DNA of 17,620 bases. Source: Chloromonas sp. AAM2. Taxonomy: Eukaryota > Chlorophyta > Chlorophyceae > Chlamydomonadales > Chlamydomonadaceae. The DNA lies in NCBI GenBank assembly GCA_004335635.1, contig QAXH01005622.1, positions 998 through 18,617 of the forward strand, given 5' to 3'. Position 1 is the first letter of the stretch. Every line of letters begins with the position of its first letter. The translations under genes were made by a program, and so were the position numbers. Positions 8,866 to 17,620 of the stretch are shown here, piece after piece. Below the pieces are notes generated by a model. It was not told where the DNA came from. It worked only from the letters and a program-made list of their open reading frames with translations, and made no database searches.

Positions 8866-11800
8866 GCTTTGCCGTCCTGCTGTGCATGCACTCCCCGTCG
8901 TGGTCACACTTTCGACAGGGTACATGCCTAACCCTGTTGGCAGACACGTGTAATTCACCGGCACAGCCGTTTTCTCTGGGTACCCAAGAGCCATGGGCAG
9001 GCCTGACGGCAGGCCCAGAGCCACTGCAATCGGGGCAGGTTCAGCGACTGACTGTATTTTCCCAGCTTTGCTGTCGACGCAGACATCGTCCAACTGCTTG
9101 TCTGTATCCGGCATGGACCCTGCTGCTGCAAATTCAATCCGTGTAACCTCCGGTGATGCTGCCGGTAGTTGCGGCTGCGTGAGCAACTGCGTCGGCGCGG
9201 GTTCCTTCATGGGTGCCTGAGCTGCGCCTGCATGCTGCGCCTCTACCAGTTGTAGGGATACCGGTGTTTGAAAGGGATTTAGGCGTGGTTCGAGTTGCGA
9301 CTGTCCAAACGCAGGGGTTTGCGATTCTGAAGTTTGTGGCGCCTCCGGCGCTGGCGTCTGTTCTGATGCCTTGGATGCGCCTGGAAGCGCCTCGTTGTGT
9401 TCCTGCGTGCTAAGGGTTGGTTGCGCCGCAGCAGCCTGCACCACTGGGCTGGTCTGCTGCACAACTGCTCCGTTGGCTTCGACTGGATTGCCTTCGTTTC
9501 TCTCTCCCAGAGGCCCTTCGCTGAGTTGTTGTGAAAGCACCGCAGCTGGGGAGTTGACTGGGGATTCAGTAGCGTCTGTGCATTGCCCACAAGGCTTCTG
9601 CATGGCGGCTGGGGTCTGTTTAACGTGTGTACGTGAATCACGTGGTTGCCGTGAGTTTCCTTGACCTTGGACGGTTGGGTGGACTGAACCTTGGACTGAG
9701 TTTGTACCCGCCCCACGTACGGCCTGGTTTGAACCCTTTGGAGCCTGGAATCCTTGGCCTTGTGCGACTGGAATGTGCACTGGTGCTGTACGTGAGTCAC
9801 GTGTGTGTGATTTGCCTGCTGTGGACTCTACGATGGCCACCACCAGAGTGATGTCGTCAGGCTTGCCACCAGTCCAAGACAACCCAGCCTGCAGCAGGGC
9901 AAGCACATGCCTGTCAGGGAGCTGCACAAATCATCTGCCGTCAGAACATTTTCAGCACGGCAAGCACACGACTCTGAGGACTGCCTGTGAATGCACAATT
10001 TACATATGTGTGGACACGTTGGAATCCCTTCCCTAATTTTTTATTCATAGGAGTGCAAAGCCTAATGTGCCTAAAGCACATGGCCACTGATCTCTGCCAG
10101 GCTTTGGCCTGCCCTCTTTCCCTGTTGACTGTTGCCCAGCCCCTGCTGTTTGTGTAATATTGATATTTCCTCAACAGGGAACTTCCGGACAACTTTTCTT
10201 AGCATTCTAATGACCTGCAAGATGGCGTTTCAATACGTGAAAATTGGCCACGACGCTCGAAACGCTGCACCCGCAGCTCACCTCACGCGCAGCGCTCTCA
10301 TAGGGCGATGGACAGTTTGGGTCAGTGGCACGAGACTGGGCATACTCGCCCAGGTTGTCTGCTATCTGCTGTACAGAGAGACCCTGGTGCTCGTACCGCC
10401 TGCGGGACAGACACATACATTGTCTTTACTATCAGTATCACAATCATTACACTGCTTTTTGCTTACTGAAGTTTCGCAGAACAAACAGCACGTGCGGCCC
10501 GCTCATGTTATGCTCAAGCACACCCATGTACTGGGGCCTACAGCCAACTTTCGACTGATTGCATATACACTTTAGCCAACGCTCTTTTCGTGAGGTTACC
10601 AGCATGCCTCACCTCAGAAGACACGTGATCTCACTCGCGTAGATGTTGTCAAAGAAACCGCTGTTGAAGACGATGATGACGTCCCTTGGCAGCACGGGCA
10701 CTTCATACTGGTCCGCTCTGCTCAAAGGCACACTGTCGCTGCCAAGGCCACCGAGTTGGAAGGGGCAAGCGTACGGCTCATCAAATACCTGACTTGTGCT
10801 GTAGAACACGACCTGTGCAACAGAGCCAATGAGGGTAGGCTAGGGTTAGCTTGTACTGGCGCTTCACACACTTTTCCTGGCTAAACTTGTCTTGCCGGCC
10901 AATGAGATGTGTATAAAACATAGCTGCGCTCCTTTGTTTCATGGCTCGTGGTAGAGCCCATCCTGCGGCCATCAGTACACTAGTGCCAAACTGTACAGAT
11001 TGTGCGCAGTGCATGGTATTCCAAGTTCCTTCTTCAACCTTATTGTTTGGTCACTAACTCCTGTGGTATTAAGTATGAGCGCTACTGGCACGGCACGAGC
11101 ACCAACACGGCACGAGCACTACTGGCAAACTATCAAGTATGGCCCTGCACCCTGCCTTGCCTTGCTATGCTGCTCACCTTGAACTCCCGTATGATCATGA
11201 ACCCGCTGTCGCCCACCACAGATGCCCGGATGGCCCCGTCCGCCAGGGTCACAACGCAGGCGGTGGACGTGCCTGTGGAACAGCAGACAGTTCGACACGC
11301 CTGTGAAAAGAGTTAATGGCTGAAAGATGATTTGTCAACTATTCGTCCCAGGTCAGGTGCAGCACGAGCCTGCAGCGATGAACGGCCTTGTAAATATACA
11401 GTGTGTTGACATGATGATCGCGATGATGGCCCTGGAGAGATTGCTAGTGCCACCCGCCATTCCATGTCTAGGCAACACTAACATGCGTGTTCTACGGGGT
11501 GGCCTCAGTACAGAATGGGATCAGGTTCAAGTGCAACTGTCACCAGGCCCAGCCGCTGCTCACATGCCCCGCCATTACGTTTGGGCAACAACAACATGAT
11601 TATCCTTCGGAGGCGCTAAACGAAACCCCGCCATCACATGCCCCTTTCCTCACCTGGCACCCGTGTGTGCTCATGTGCCCACTGCAGCAGCTGCATGCTG
11701 TCTGCGCCTGGCCTGCTGTCAGCGCGCTGCTTGGCCAGCCCCATGATCTGACGCGCATACTCCCCACCAGCCGGCCCACCGGTCATCTGCACATGCGTGT

Positions 11801-13587
11801 AGCAACAGCCTATGACAGGCACTCAGCATCACTCTGCACTTGTAGGGGCAAACAGGCAATCTGACACAACACATGGAGCGCTAACACGCGTCTGGTGTCT
11901 GCTCTGCATCTGCCCCTCCTCTGATTCACCAACGCCATGGCCATACCCTGCTGCTTTATTTTCCGCTCATTGTATCCCAGGCTGGTAAAGACACACTGCT
12001 GTCTCAGAGGCCCAAGGCTTCGAGATGTTTGTCCATGTGTGCAATCCTCTGCTGCTACAGTGGGTTCTCTGTGGTGACTGTTGCTGTACTGAAGTCCAGC
12101 TGGTGGAACTTAGTTAGAACTAGACTGCACTATGAGTTTGAACACTTGCTGTCTTATCACCTCAACAGCTCCATTTGTGCACATGCCCTGACCGCTCACC
12201 GATTCTCCCACCCCATCCGCCACGCCCACCGCCAGCCGTGTCTTGCTCACAAAACACGAAGCGTCGCCCATGAGCCCAGCGCCAGGCTGCGGCCGCATGC
12301 TGGCACCAACTCGCAGCCGCTGCTGGGGTGGCAGGGCAGCGAGTGCCATGGGCGTTTGCGCTGCGGTACGCTGGGGCAGATGCGCCTGCACATGGAAAAA
12401 AAACCATGCAAGATGGATGCATGCACATCCTACCTAGGATCCTTTGGCTGCCAAACGACAGAGGTACCCACACCCACACACATATGCACTATGCAGTTTT
12501 ATGTTTCTTTGTGTGCTACCCTTACCCCGGCCCTGGCGTAATCCAACCGGAACTCGAACTAGCCCACAAGGTGGACAGCCAACAGTCTTGCCTGACGCAG
12601 GTAAACTTGTCACCAATCTGGTCAGCAAACTTGCTGAGTTCCTGCCAGGTTCACTCTGCCTGTCCCCGCCGGATACCTGCCAGGCAGCTATCATTTCAGG
12701 CGAGCTGCTTGTGCTGTTTGCGCTGTGCTGTTGGCCTGACTACGCGGCAAGGCATTTCTGCACAGCCCTACCTCAGGCATGGTGTGTGTGGGCACGTCAG
12801 GCTGTGTGGGTTGCTCAGATGTTTGAGATGCTGGTCGCCGCCTCTGCTGTCGTTCATGCTGTTGTCCCTGTTCCTGCCCGTGTTGCTGCCCGTGCTGCAA
12901 GCCCTGCTGTGATCGGGCCTGCCTCTGTTGTTGTCCTTGTTGTGAACCCTGCGGTAATCTGGGCTGCTCCTGCTGTTGTCCTTGCTCCTGCTGCCGTTGT
13001 CGCTTGTGTTGCTGTGGATGTACCGGTGCCTGTGTAGTCTGAAGGTCATCCAAACCAGCATGAGATGACCCCTGATGCAGCTGCGGACGCTTCTGTGAGG
13101 GAGGCTGTAGGACTTGCCCTTCATTCTCATCTGGAGCCTTGGTGCGCTTGCTGGGCCCTGAGTCTTTCCTACATGAGATGGATGCATGCAACACAGGATA
13201 ATCTATACATGAATGGAATGCATCCAGCCGATGTCATGTGACTGCCTGCATGCTACAGCCTTGCAGCGCCAGCCCTTGTTTTCTTGCTCTGGGTCGTGTG
13301 TTCTTGTTCAATGCCTCAGTTCACCATGACGGTGTTCAAGTCGGGGTTGTTACAAAATTGATAGTCAGGACCGAGGCTGCAGGAGTCCCTGTCAGGGCTC
13401 CAAGAAATCAACAAGCCAGGGAACAAGAAGGACTCCGTAGTAGCGTTCCGCACTGTCAGTGATGAATGCAAGTGAAGCACGACTGCGGTTGCTGCTCTTG
13501 CACGTACTTGGCAGGCTTGGATAATGGAGCGGACAGCAGGTGCAGTGTGTTTGCCACCAGCTCCTTCAACGATCTACCATCTGCCAT
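8578..13587 (-). CDS. PTC7-type PP2C phosphatase-like protein with Gln-rich N-terminus and Met/Gly-repeat tail (at least 8 exons)
   Basis: Modelled exons are 13587-13508, 13168-12772, 12385-12200, 11786-11654, 11272-11178, 10812-10613, 10399-10282 and 9921-8578. Phases agree at all seven junctions, giving 2,553 nt or 850 residues. PTC7-type PP2C motifs appear in order: GDASCF (about 199-204), GVADGVG (Asp216), GTSTAC (266), VVGDSGF (Asp287), YACPFQL, NSGFFDNIY (347-355) and GGKPDDIT (421-428). Such enzymes are metal-dependent Ser/Thr phosphatases, often mitochondrial or plastidial. Two expected acidic residues are changed: GDASCF where relatives have G(E/D)DAxF, and NSGFFDN where relatives have TDGLFDN. 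Residues 1-159 include a Gln-rich tract; residues after ~435 form a long low-complexity tail ending in Met/Gly repeats. No clear transit peptide is seen. A further microexon near 12597-12641 is possible, and the first two exons rest on splice phase alone. Confidence 0.86.
9922..10281 (-). other. Phosphatase-like gene intron (360 nt)
   Basis: Minus-strand donor GAG before GTGAGC (exon ends 10282) and acceptor TTGTGCAG (exon resumes 9921), phase 0. Nothing else is seen in it. Confidence 0.75.
10813..11177 (-). other. Phosphatase-like gene intron (365 nt)
   Basis: Donor AAG before GTGAGC at 11177 and acceptor GTTGCACAG at 10813, phase 0. It holds a short duplicated GGCACGAGCACC-type word near 11092-11116 and no gene. 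Confidence 0.75.
11273..11653 (-). other. Phosphatase-like gene intron (381 nt)
   Basis: Donor CCAG before GTGAGG at 11653; acceptor TTCCACAG at 11273. A second acceptor (TTTTCACAG) lies 28 nt further upstream, but only the nearer one restores the GTSTAC motif in frame (phase 1). Confidence 0.75.
11787..12199 (-). other. Phosphatase-like gene intron (413 nt) splitting the VADGVG motif region
   Basis: Donor TCG before GTGAGC at 12199 and acceptor CATGTGCAG at 11787, phase 0. The join follows VADGVGES directly with MTGGPAGGEYARQ, which fits the spacing of the family. No other feature is seen. Confidence 0.7.
12386..12771 (-). other. Phosphatase-like gene intron (386 nt), possibly containing a microexon
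   Basis: Donor CTGAG before GTAGGG at 12771; acceptor after a T-rich tract, CCATGTGCAG, at 12386; phase 0 on both sides. The stretch 12641-12597 could encode 15 in-phase residues (ELSKFADQIGDKFTC), but its donor, GTCAGG, is poor. Confidence 0.5.
12844..13014 (-). repeat. Gln-rich low-complexity coding tract (CAG/CAA-rich)
   Basis: In the second phosphatase-like exon, about residues 79-135 are dominated by Gln with Gly, Arg and His (QQHKRQRQQEQ, QQGQQQRQ, HGQQHGQEQGQQ). Plus-strand DNA shows matching CTGCTGTTG-type repeats. Likely disordered. Confidence 0.85.
13169..13507 (-). other. First intron of the phosphatase-like gene (339 nt, inferred)
   Basis: Donor GCCAA before GTACGTGC at 13507 and acceptor CATGTAG at 13169. 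The split codon AA+G restores Lys, joining SKPAK to KDSGPSK. The first exon is assigned by this phase match and its coding look only. Confidence 0.5.
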
Positions 13588-14269
13588 CTCTAGGGCCTAA
13601 ACGTTGGGCGCCTGTAGGATCAAAGCAACGAGCTGTCAGCACAGGTGCCAGCTAGCGCATGACGCCAAGGACGCGGCGGCAAGCAATGCTAACGAGGGCT
13701 GTAGCAGGTTATGCCAACAGGGGGGACGCACAGATGTTAGACATCGTGGCGAACCATGGCGAACAATGCTGGATTTAACAAGTGCATCAAGGCGTGCTGT
13801 CGATGAAAGAACTAGGATCTGTTCGGCAGCCCCAAGCAATCAAATCCATCATGCGCACCTGCAAGAATTGAATGTATCTGAGCTTCTCAGCCGCGGGTAG
13901 AGTATGCTGGAATGCCAAGCCACGATGCTGGATGAACTGCTGAAGCTGATCACTGCGAGGCCATTAGCCAGGCAAGCACCATCACCATCATTGTAATACT
14001 TCACAGCGCGCAACGGCGCTGGCGACGTCACAAGGATGGTAAGCACTCTGTCAAAAATCCGAATTCAAAATGTAAAAAACGACGTCACAGGACGTTACTG
14101 CTGGCAGCCTTGTGATGGCAGCCATCCGTTGGCAAGCATGTTGTGGCTGAAGCCAGGCAGGCATAGGGAGGGTGGCACACCATATGATGCCCTGGAAGTC
14201 ACGTATGATGCCGTAGACGTCCAGCCATGTCGTCGGTGCTAGAATGGCTTGGGGTGTGGTCGGCCTGTA

Positions 14270-14500
14270 ATGGGGTGATGTGGTGGAGCGAGCCACAGGC
14301 TTGCTGGTGATGGTGTTCAGTTCATTGAACACTGTGATGAGTACTAGTGAAACTGAAGGTGTTAGTTGGGTACCATGGAGGCCTACCAGGTATGATCGCA
14401 ATTGCGCTAAGCCCATTTCCTGATTTGAGGCCCCCCATGAGGAGCCCACTGTAGCAATGGTGGCTTTGCGATGTGGTGTGATGCACAGGCTTGCTGGTGA
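14270..14500. repeat. Imperfect direct duplication about 190 bp apart
   Basis: CACAGGCTTGCTGGTGATG occurs near 14294 and again near 14485, each preceded by a related GATGTGGTG word. The copies have diverged by indels. Confidence 0.7.
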
Positions 14501-14954
14501 TGAGTTCTCCAGCATGCATGCTGCTATGCTCTCCAACACACAGCGAACTCCAGGTATCATTAGTGATGTGGCAATCCCATCTGGTTGTGAGTGGTAGACT
14601 AAAGCAGACTGTTGCCATCGCTCTCCATCCTGGGCGATTACAACACGGAAAGCAGCCTTGAATTTTGAAGCAGTGAAATGTTACACGGTAAAGGAACTGG
14701 ATAAGTATTTGACAGTCAAGCAACTGGTACTCACTAATCGCACCAGGTCATGAAATGCCGACCAGGTAGTGTTAGTTGTCCTTGGCTCCCCATACAAACA
14801 CACTTGTTAAAGGCCTGGGTCACAACAGTCCCACAGTCAGCTGGCCAAATAGATGGCAGCAGCGATGATAATCATCCACAATCACGTACCCCTGCCAGGA
14901 AGGGCACTGCATGGGCAAACCTAACAGCCTCGGAAGCCACATGGTAACACATGA

Positions 14955-15600
14955 AGCTGCCGTGCCCGGTGTCATTGACGATTGAGCAACAGAACCTGAG
15001 CTAGATAACTTAGCACATGGTCCTGCCAACCCCGCCACATGCACCTACCTACCAGCCAGACAAGCAACAAGCAACCCATACATTTGCAATCGTATAGGGA
15101 CTGCACTGCAAAGACCCACCTAGCAAATACTGGAACAGCAAATATAGCGAATGGAACTGTCAAAGTCTGTTACCCAGTCGAGATCACAGGAAACAAGTAA
15201 CTCCACACATGAACTGTTGAGTTACCCTAAAGCACAAAAGGACGCATGGACTGTCGAACAACTTCACTACGGAACTGTTGAACTTCACAGGTCACAATCA
15301 CAGTTGACGGTCAAACAAGGCGCTGGGTTGAATTGCTGGCTACACTAAGCCTGTGCCCGTGTCATTGAAAGTCAATCAAGCAACAGGACCATATAACAGC
15401 CGTTCACAAGAACCTGGCTGGCATGCAGTCATCAACCTTATTGAACTGCCAATCACCACATGAACACTCCATCACTTGACCATGTCCAGCACTTGACTAC
15501 AGAACTATCAAATAGCACAGGTCACAATCACGCTGAAGGGTCACACACGGCACTCGATCGACAACCAATCAGTCAACCAAGCATCAGAACCAGATGCCAC
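14955..15600. repeat. Decayed multi-copy repeat
   Basis: A block beginning GTGCCC(G)GTGTCATTGA, followed by a GCAACAG word, occurs near 14963 and 15353, with a shorter relative near 15570. A second block, ACTTCACTACGGAACTGTTG followed by CACAGGTCACAATCAC, near 15260-15305, recurs with changes near 15492-15535. Confidence 0.65.
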
Positions 15601-16039
15601 TCAACAGGATCACAAAAGCGATCACATGAGCTGAATGTAGCATGGGCGCATGCATGTACACCATGTGGTGCATGTGGCGCATATGCTAGCTGCGCAAGGT
15701 GAGCAGCATTGCCACATGTCAGCACATGTCCAACTCCCAAGCATTTCGGCCAACCCATTTTGGCTACTGCATGTTCGCCTTGGCACCGCTCCATGTCAAG
15801 AGGAATCATTGAACGCAACCAAGTGTAGCATCAAGGCATCACAATCTGTGTGTCCAGTGTGCGGCATGTGACAGAAAGGACTGCAAACCAGCCCATGTAA
15901 CATCCATAGTGTGTTTTCTTGGACATCTCCAGCAAGCTTGTTGACGATTCAAGAAAGGCCAAGCAGTAATCTCAGCATAAGGCCGTGTTGAAGGGAATTA
16001 TAAGCCAATCAAGTGCTACATATTGGCACAGCAAAGGCT

Positions 16040-16550
16040 GCCGAATGTCAGTGAATGAACCCCCGATTGGCTTTGAGCCATGTTCAAGAAGATGATAAGC
16101 CAATGAGCAATCATAAGCAATGACCAATCAGGGGCAAGCATAACTGAAAGCAACGGCCAGCTCAGGCTGCTTGATGGTAGCAGTTCATAGCAGCCGACGC
16201 AGCAGCTACCCTTGTGTTGGCTGTCTGGCAAACGGTTGGGCGGAGCCAGTCAATGAATGCCCATTCTAGCGGGTAAAAAGGATTCAGTGAGGCAGTGGCC
16301 ACATCACACACTGCCTGTTCCATGTGGCCCGGCATGGTGTGCCTTTTGAGCAGTGTCAGTGAATCGCACCGAAACCCGCAAGGTCACTCCACATGCCCAT
16401 GTGGCACCCAAAGTCTGGGGCTGGGCCGGTATTGATGAATGAACCGACGTGCTGCTCGGCAGGCATGTCATAACAGCACACACAGTGTCAGTGCCAGTGC
16501 CAGTGAATAAACCCCCATTCTAGTGGTTAGAAGGGATTCAGTGAGGCAGT
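16040..16550. repeat. Degenerate repeat with three related blocks, spacing roughly 200-250 bp
   Basis: GTCAGTGAATGAACCCCC (near 16048), GTCAATGAATGCCCATTCTAGCGG (near 16249) and GTGAATAAACCCCCATTCTAGTGG (near 16502) are related. The latter two are followed by GGATTCAGTGAGGCAGTG. Confidence 0.75.
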
Positions 16551-16635
16551 GCCTATCAACCCAACTAGGGCGGAAGTGCTTCACACCCCACCATTGCCAG
16601 TAGTGCTTGTAAGGACTTCAGCCCCCAGTGTCCCA

Positions 16636-16871
16636 AGCCATCAGTTCCGTCATCCAAAGCCATAATCGCCTGTCCTTCCAAGCCATCAGTGGCATCATCC
16701 AAAGCCTAATCATCGCCTGTCCTTCCAAGCCATCAGTGGCATCACTCAAAGCCATAATCGCCTGTCCTTCCAAGCCCATCAGTGGCATCATCCAAAGCCT
16801 ACTCGCCTGTCCTTCCAAGCCATCAGTGGCATCACTCAAAGCCATAACTGCCTGTCCTTCCAAGCCATCTG
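16636..16871. repeat. 45-bp minisatellite, five full copies plus a partial one
   Basis: Copies at 16636-16680 (45), 16681-16727 (47), 16728-16772 (45), 16773-16817 (45) and 16818-16862 (45), then a fragment. Each starts AGCCATCAGTGGCATCA and ends CGCCTGTCCTTCCA. Two sub-types (CATCCAAAGCC and CACTCAAAGCC) alternate. Frames are open on both strands because the unit is 15 codons, but the 47-bp copy and compensating indels shift the frame, so I call it non-coding. Confidence 0.95.
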
Positions 16872-17313
16872 TGCGCTGCGGCACGAATAAATCCCACGTG
16901 TATGTGTATATGCTAGCTCGTAAGTGACATGGCAAAGGTTGCCGCTGTGCTGTTTGTGCTGAGCAATTGGTAGCAATGTGTGAGAACAGCTGAAGTGCAG
17001 CTGGTATTGGCTCTGAGCCCTGCATGAAGGGCTGCGTATTCAGGCATGGTGATGCCGCGAGGTGTCTGGCCGTGCCACTGGGCAGTTCTGTGGCTATAAG
17101 ACCCAGTTCAAGGTGTCATTTGATAGCGTTGATTGGGGCAGTTGACTGCTGTCGTATGTTCAATGCACCACAGGCATTGATTATTGCCCAGCGGGGCCAT
17201 GTCGGAGTAGGTCAGGGGTACGGGACTGCTCATGCACAGGGCAAGGCAGTCCCGTGCCTGGTTCGGTCAAGGGTACATGGGCTGTTGCCTCACTTCTTGA
17301 GGTGTGATCACAC

Positions 17314-17400
17314 CTGGTTTGCCAGGGTAAAGACCTCCATGCTTGAGGTGTGGCCCTGTCTGGCCATGCACTTCCAAAGGGCGCCCACGACAGCCTTGGC
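17314..17400 (-). CDS. Possible internal or terminal exon of an unidentified minus-strand gene (partial)
   Basis: A strong pyrimidine-rich acceptor (CCACTCTTCCTTGTTTCTAG) precedes 29 codons beginning AKAVVGALWKCMARQGHTSS and ending EVFTLANQ, then a moderate donor, CAG before GTGTGA. If not spliced there, the frame ends two codons later at TGA (17310-17308). The peptide has a natural composition but I do not recognise a family. Upstream exons would lie at 17401-17620 or beyond the right edge; I could not place them. Confidence 0.33.
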
Positions 17401-17620
17401 CTAGAAACAAGGAAGAGTGGCAAACGAGCACATGTGAGATCACTGCATCTCCAAGTCTTGTTCGTCCAGCCAGTTGACTTCAAGGCACAGGATGGTCCAA
17501 GGCAGAGAGTGCGCAGGGCAAACAAAGCATATAGTGCATGGAGGTAACAGCACAGGTATCACCCATATCACATTCAAATGCAACAGTAACTGACAATTAA
17601 CTGCCATTGCATTGGCACTG
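17401..17620. other. Right-edge sequence with no assigned gene
   Basis: On the minus strand the part next to 17400 looks like the 3' end of an intron (T/C-rich). No other exon or repeat is evident. Confidence 0.35.

Larger units (their letters stand above)
13588..17313. other. Long repeat-rich intergenic region without a supported gene
   Basis: Short frames occur throughout (the longest is a 169-codon minus frame at 14051-14560) but overlap one another, carry no known motif and track DNA repeats. The region holds imperfect dispersed duplications at 14.2-14.5, 14.95-15.6 and 16.0-16.55 kb, several CCAAT words near 16.0-16.13 kb, and a 45-bp minisatellite. The phosphatase-like promoter should lie at its left end. 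Confidence 0.55.

Noticed and set aside
12597..12641. 15-codon microexon ELSKFADQIGDKFTC in the phosphatase-like gene
   Set aside because: It keeps phase 0 on both sides and looks coding, but its donor (GTCAGG) and pyrimidine tract are poor. The neighbouring exons already join in frame without it.
14051..14560. 169-codon minus-strand frame
   Set aside because: Its repeated peptide (ITSKPV...TTS) comes from a DNA duplication, and no domain or splice context supports a gene.
16618..17025. Repeat protein (GLEGQA...) on the minus strand over the minisatellite
   Set aside because: Copies change frame within the array because of a 47-bp copy and indels, so the peptide repeat is not maintained. 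A competing plus-strand frame is equally open.

Overview
The window looks like nuclear DNA of a chlorophyte green alga, probably Chlamydomonadales-like. Three things point there: many short GT-AG introns with GTGAG/GTAAG donors, candidate TGTAA polyadenylation signals, and a LCIB/LCIC-family gene of the algal CO2-concentrating mechanism. Species cannot be fixed from the sequence. There are no prokaryotic operons, CRISPR arrays or recognisable RNA genes.

Layout, left to right. (1) A probable first exon of an unidentified gene on the minus strand (88-151) runs off the left edge. It is divergent from (2) a plus-strand two-exon gene for a mitochondrial uS10 ribosomal protein (672-2427), with about 520 bp of shared upstream DNA. 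(3) A convergent minus-strand gene of nine exons (3711-6588) encodes a complete LCIB/LCIC-type, theta/beta-like carbonic-anhydrase-fold protein of about 460 residues. (4) About 2 kb without a convincing gene follows. (5) A long minus-strand gene of at least eight coding exons (8578-13587) encodes a PTC7-type PP2C phosphatase-like protein of about 850 residues. It has a Gln-rich N-terminal extension, altered metal-binding motifs and a Met/Gly repeat tail. (6) From 13.6 to 17.3 kb the DNA is mostly decayed dispersed repeats plus a 45-bp minisatellite. (7) A possible minus-strand exon lies at 17314-17400.

Exon models were built by hand from splice consensus, reading-phase agreement and continuity of protein families. 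In the LCIB and phosphatase genes each modelled junction keeps the reading frame and the summed coding lengths are divisible by three. The genes are neighbours, not an operon. The uS10 protein would act in the mitochondrion and the LCIB-like protein in the chloroplast; the location of the phosphatase-like protein is unclear. The most unusual point is the phosphatase-like gene: two acidic positions of its metal-binding motifs are replaced, which suggests a pseudophosphatase or altered enzyme.
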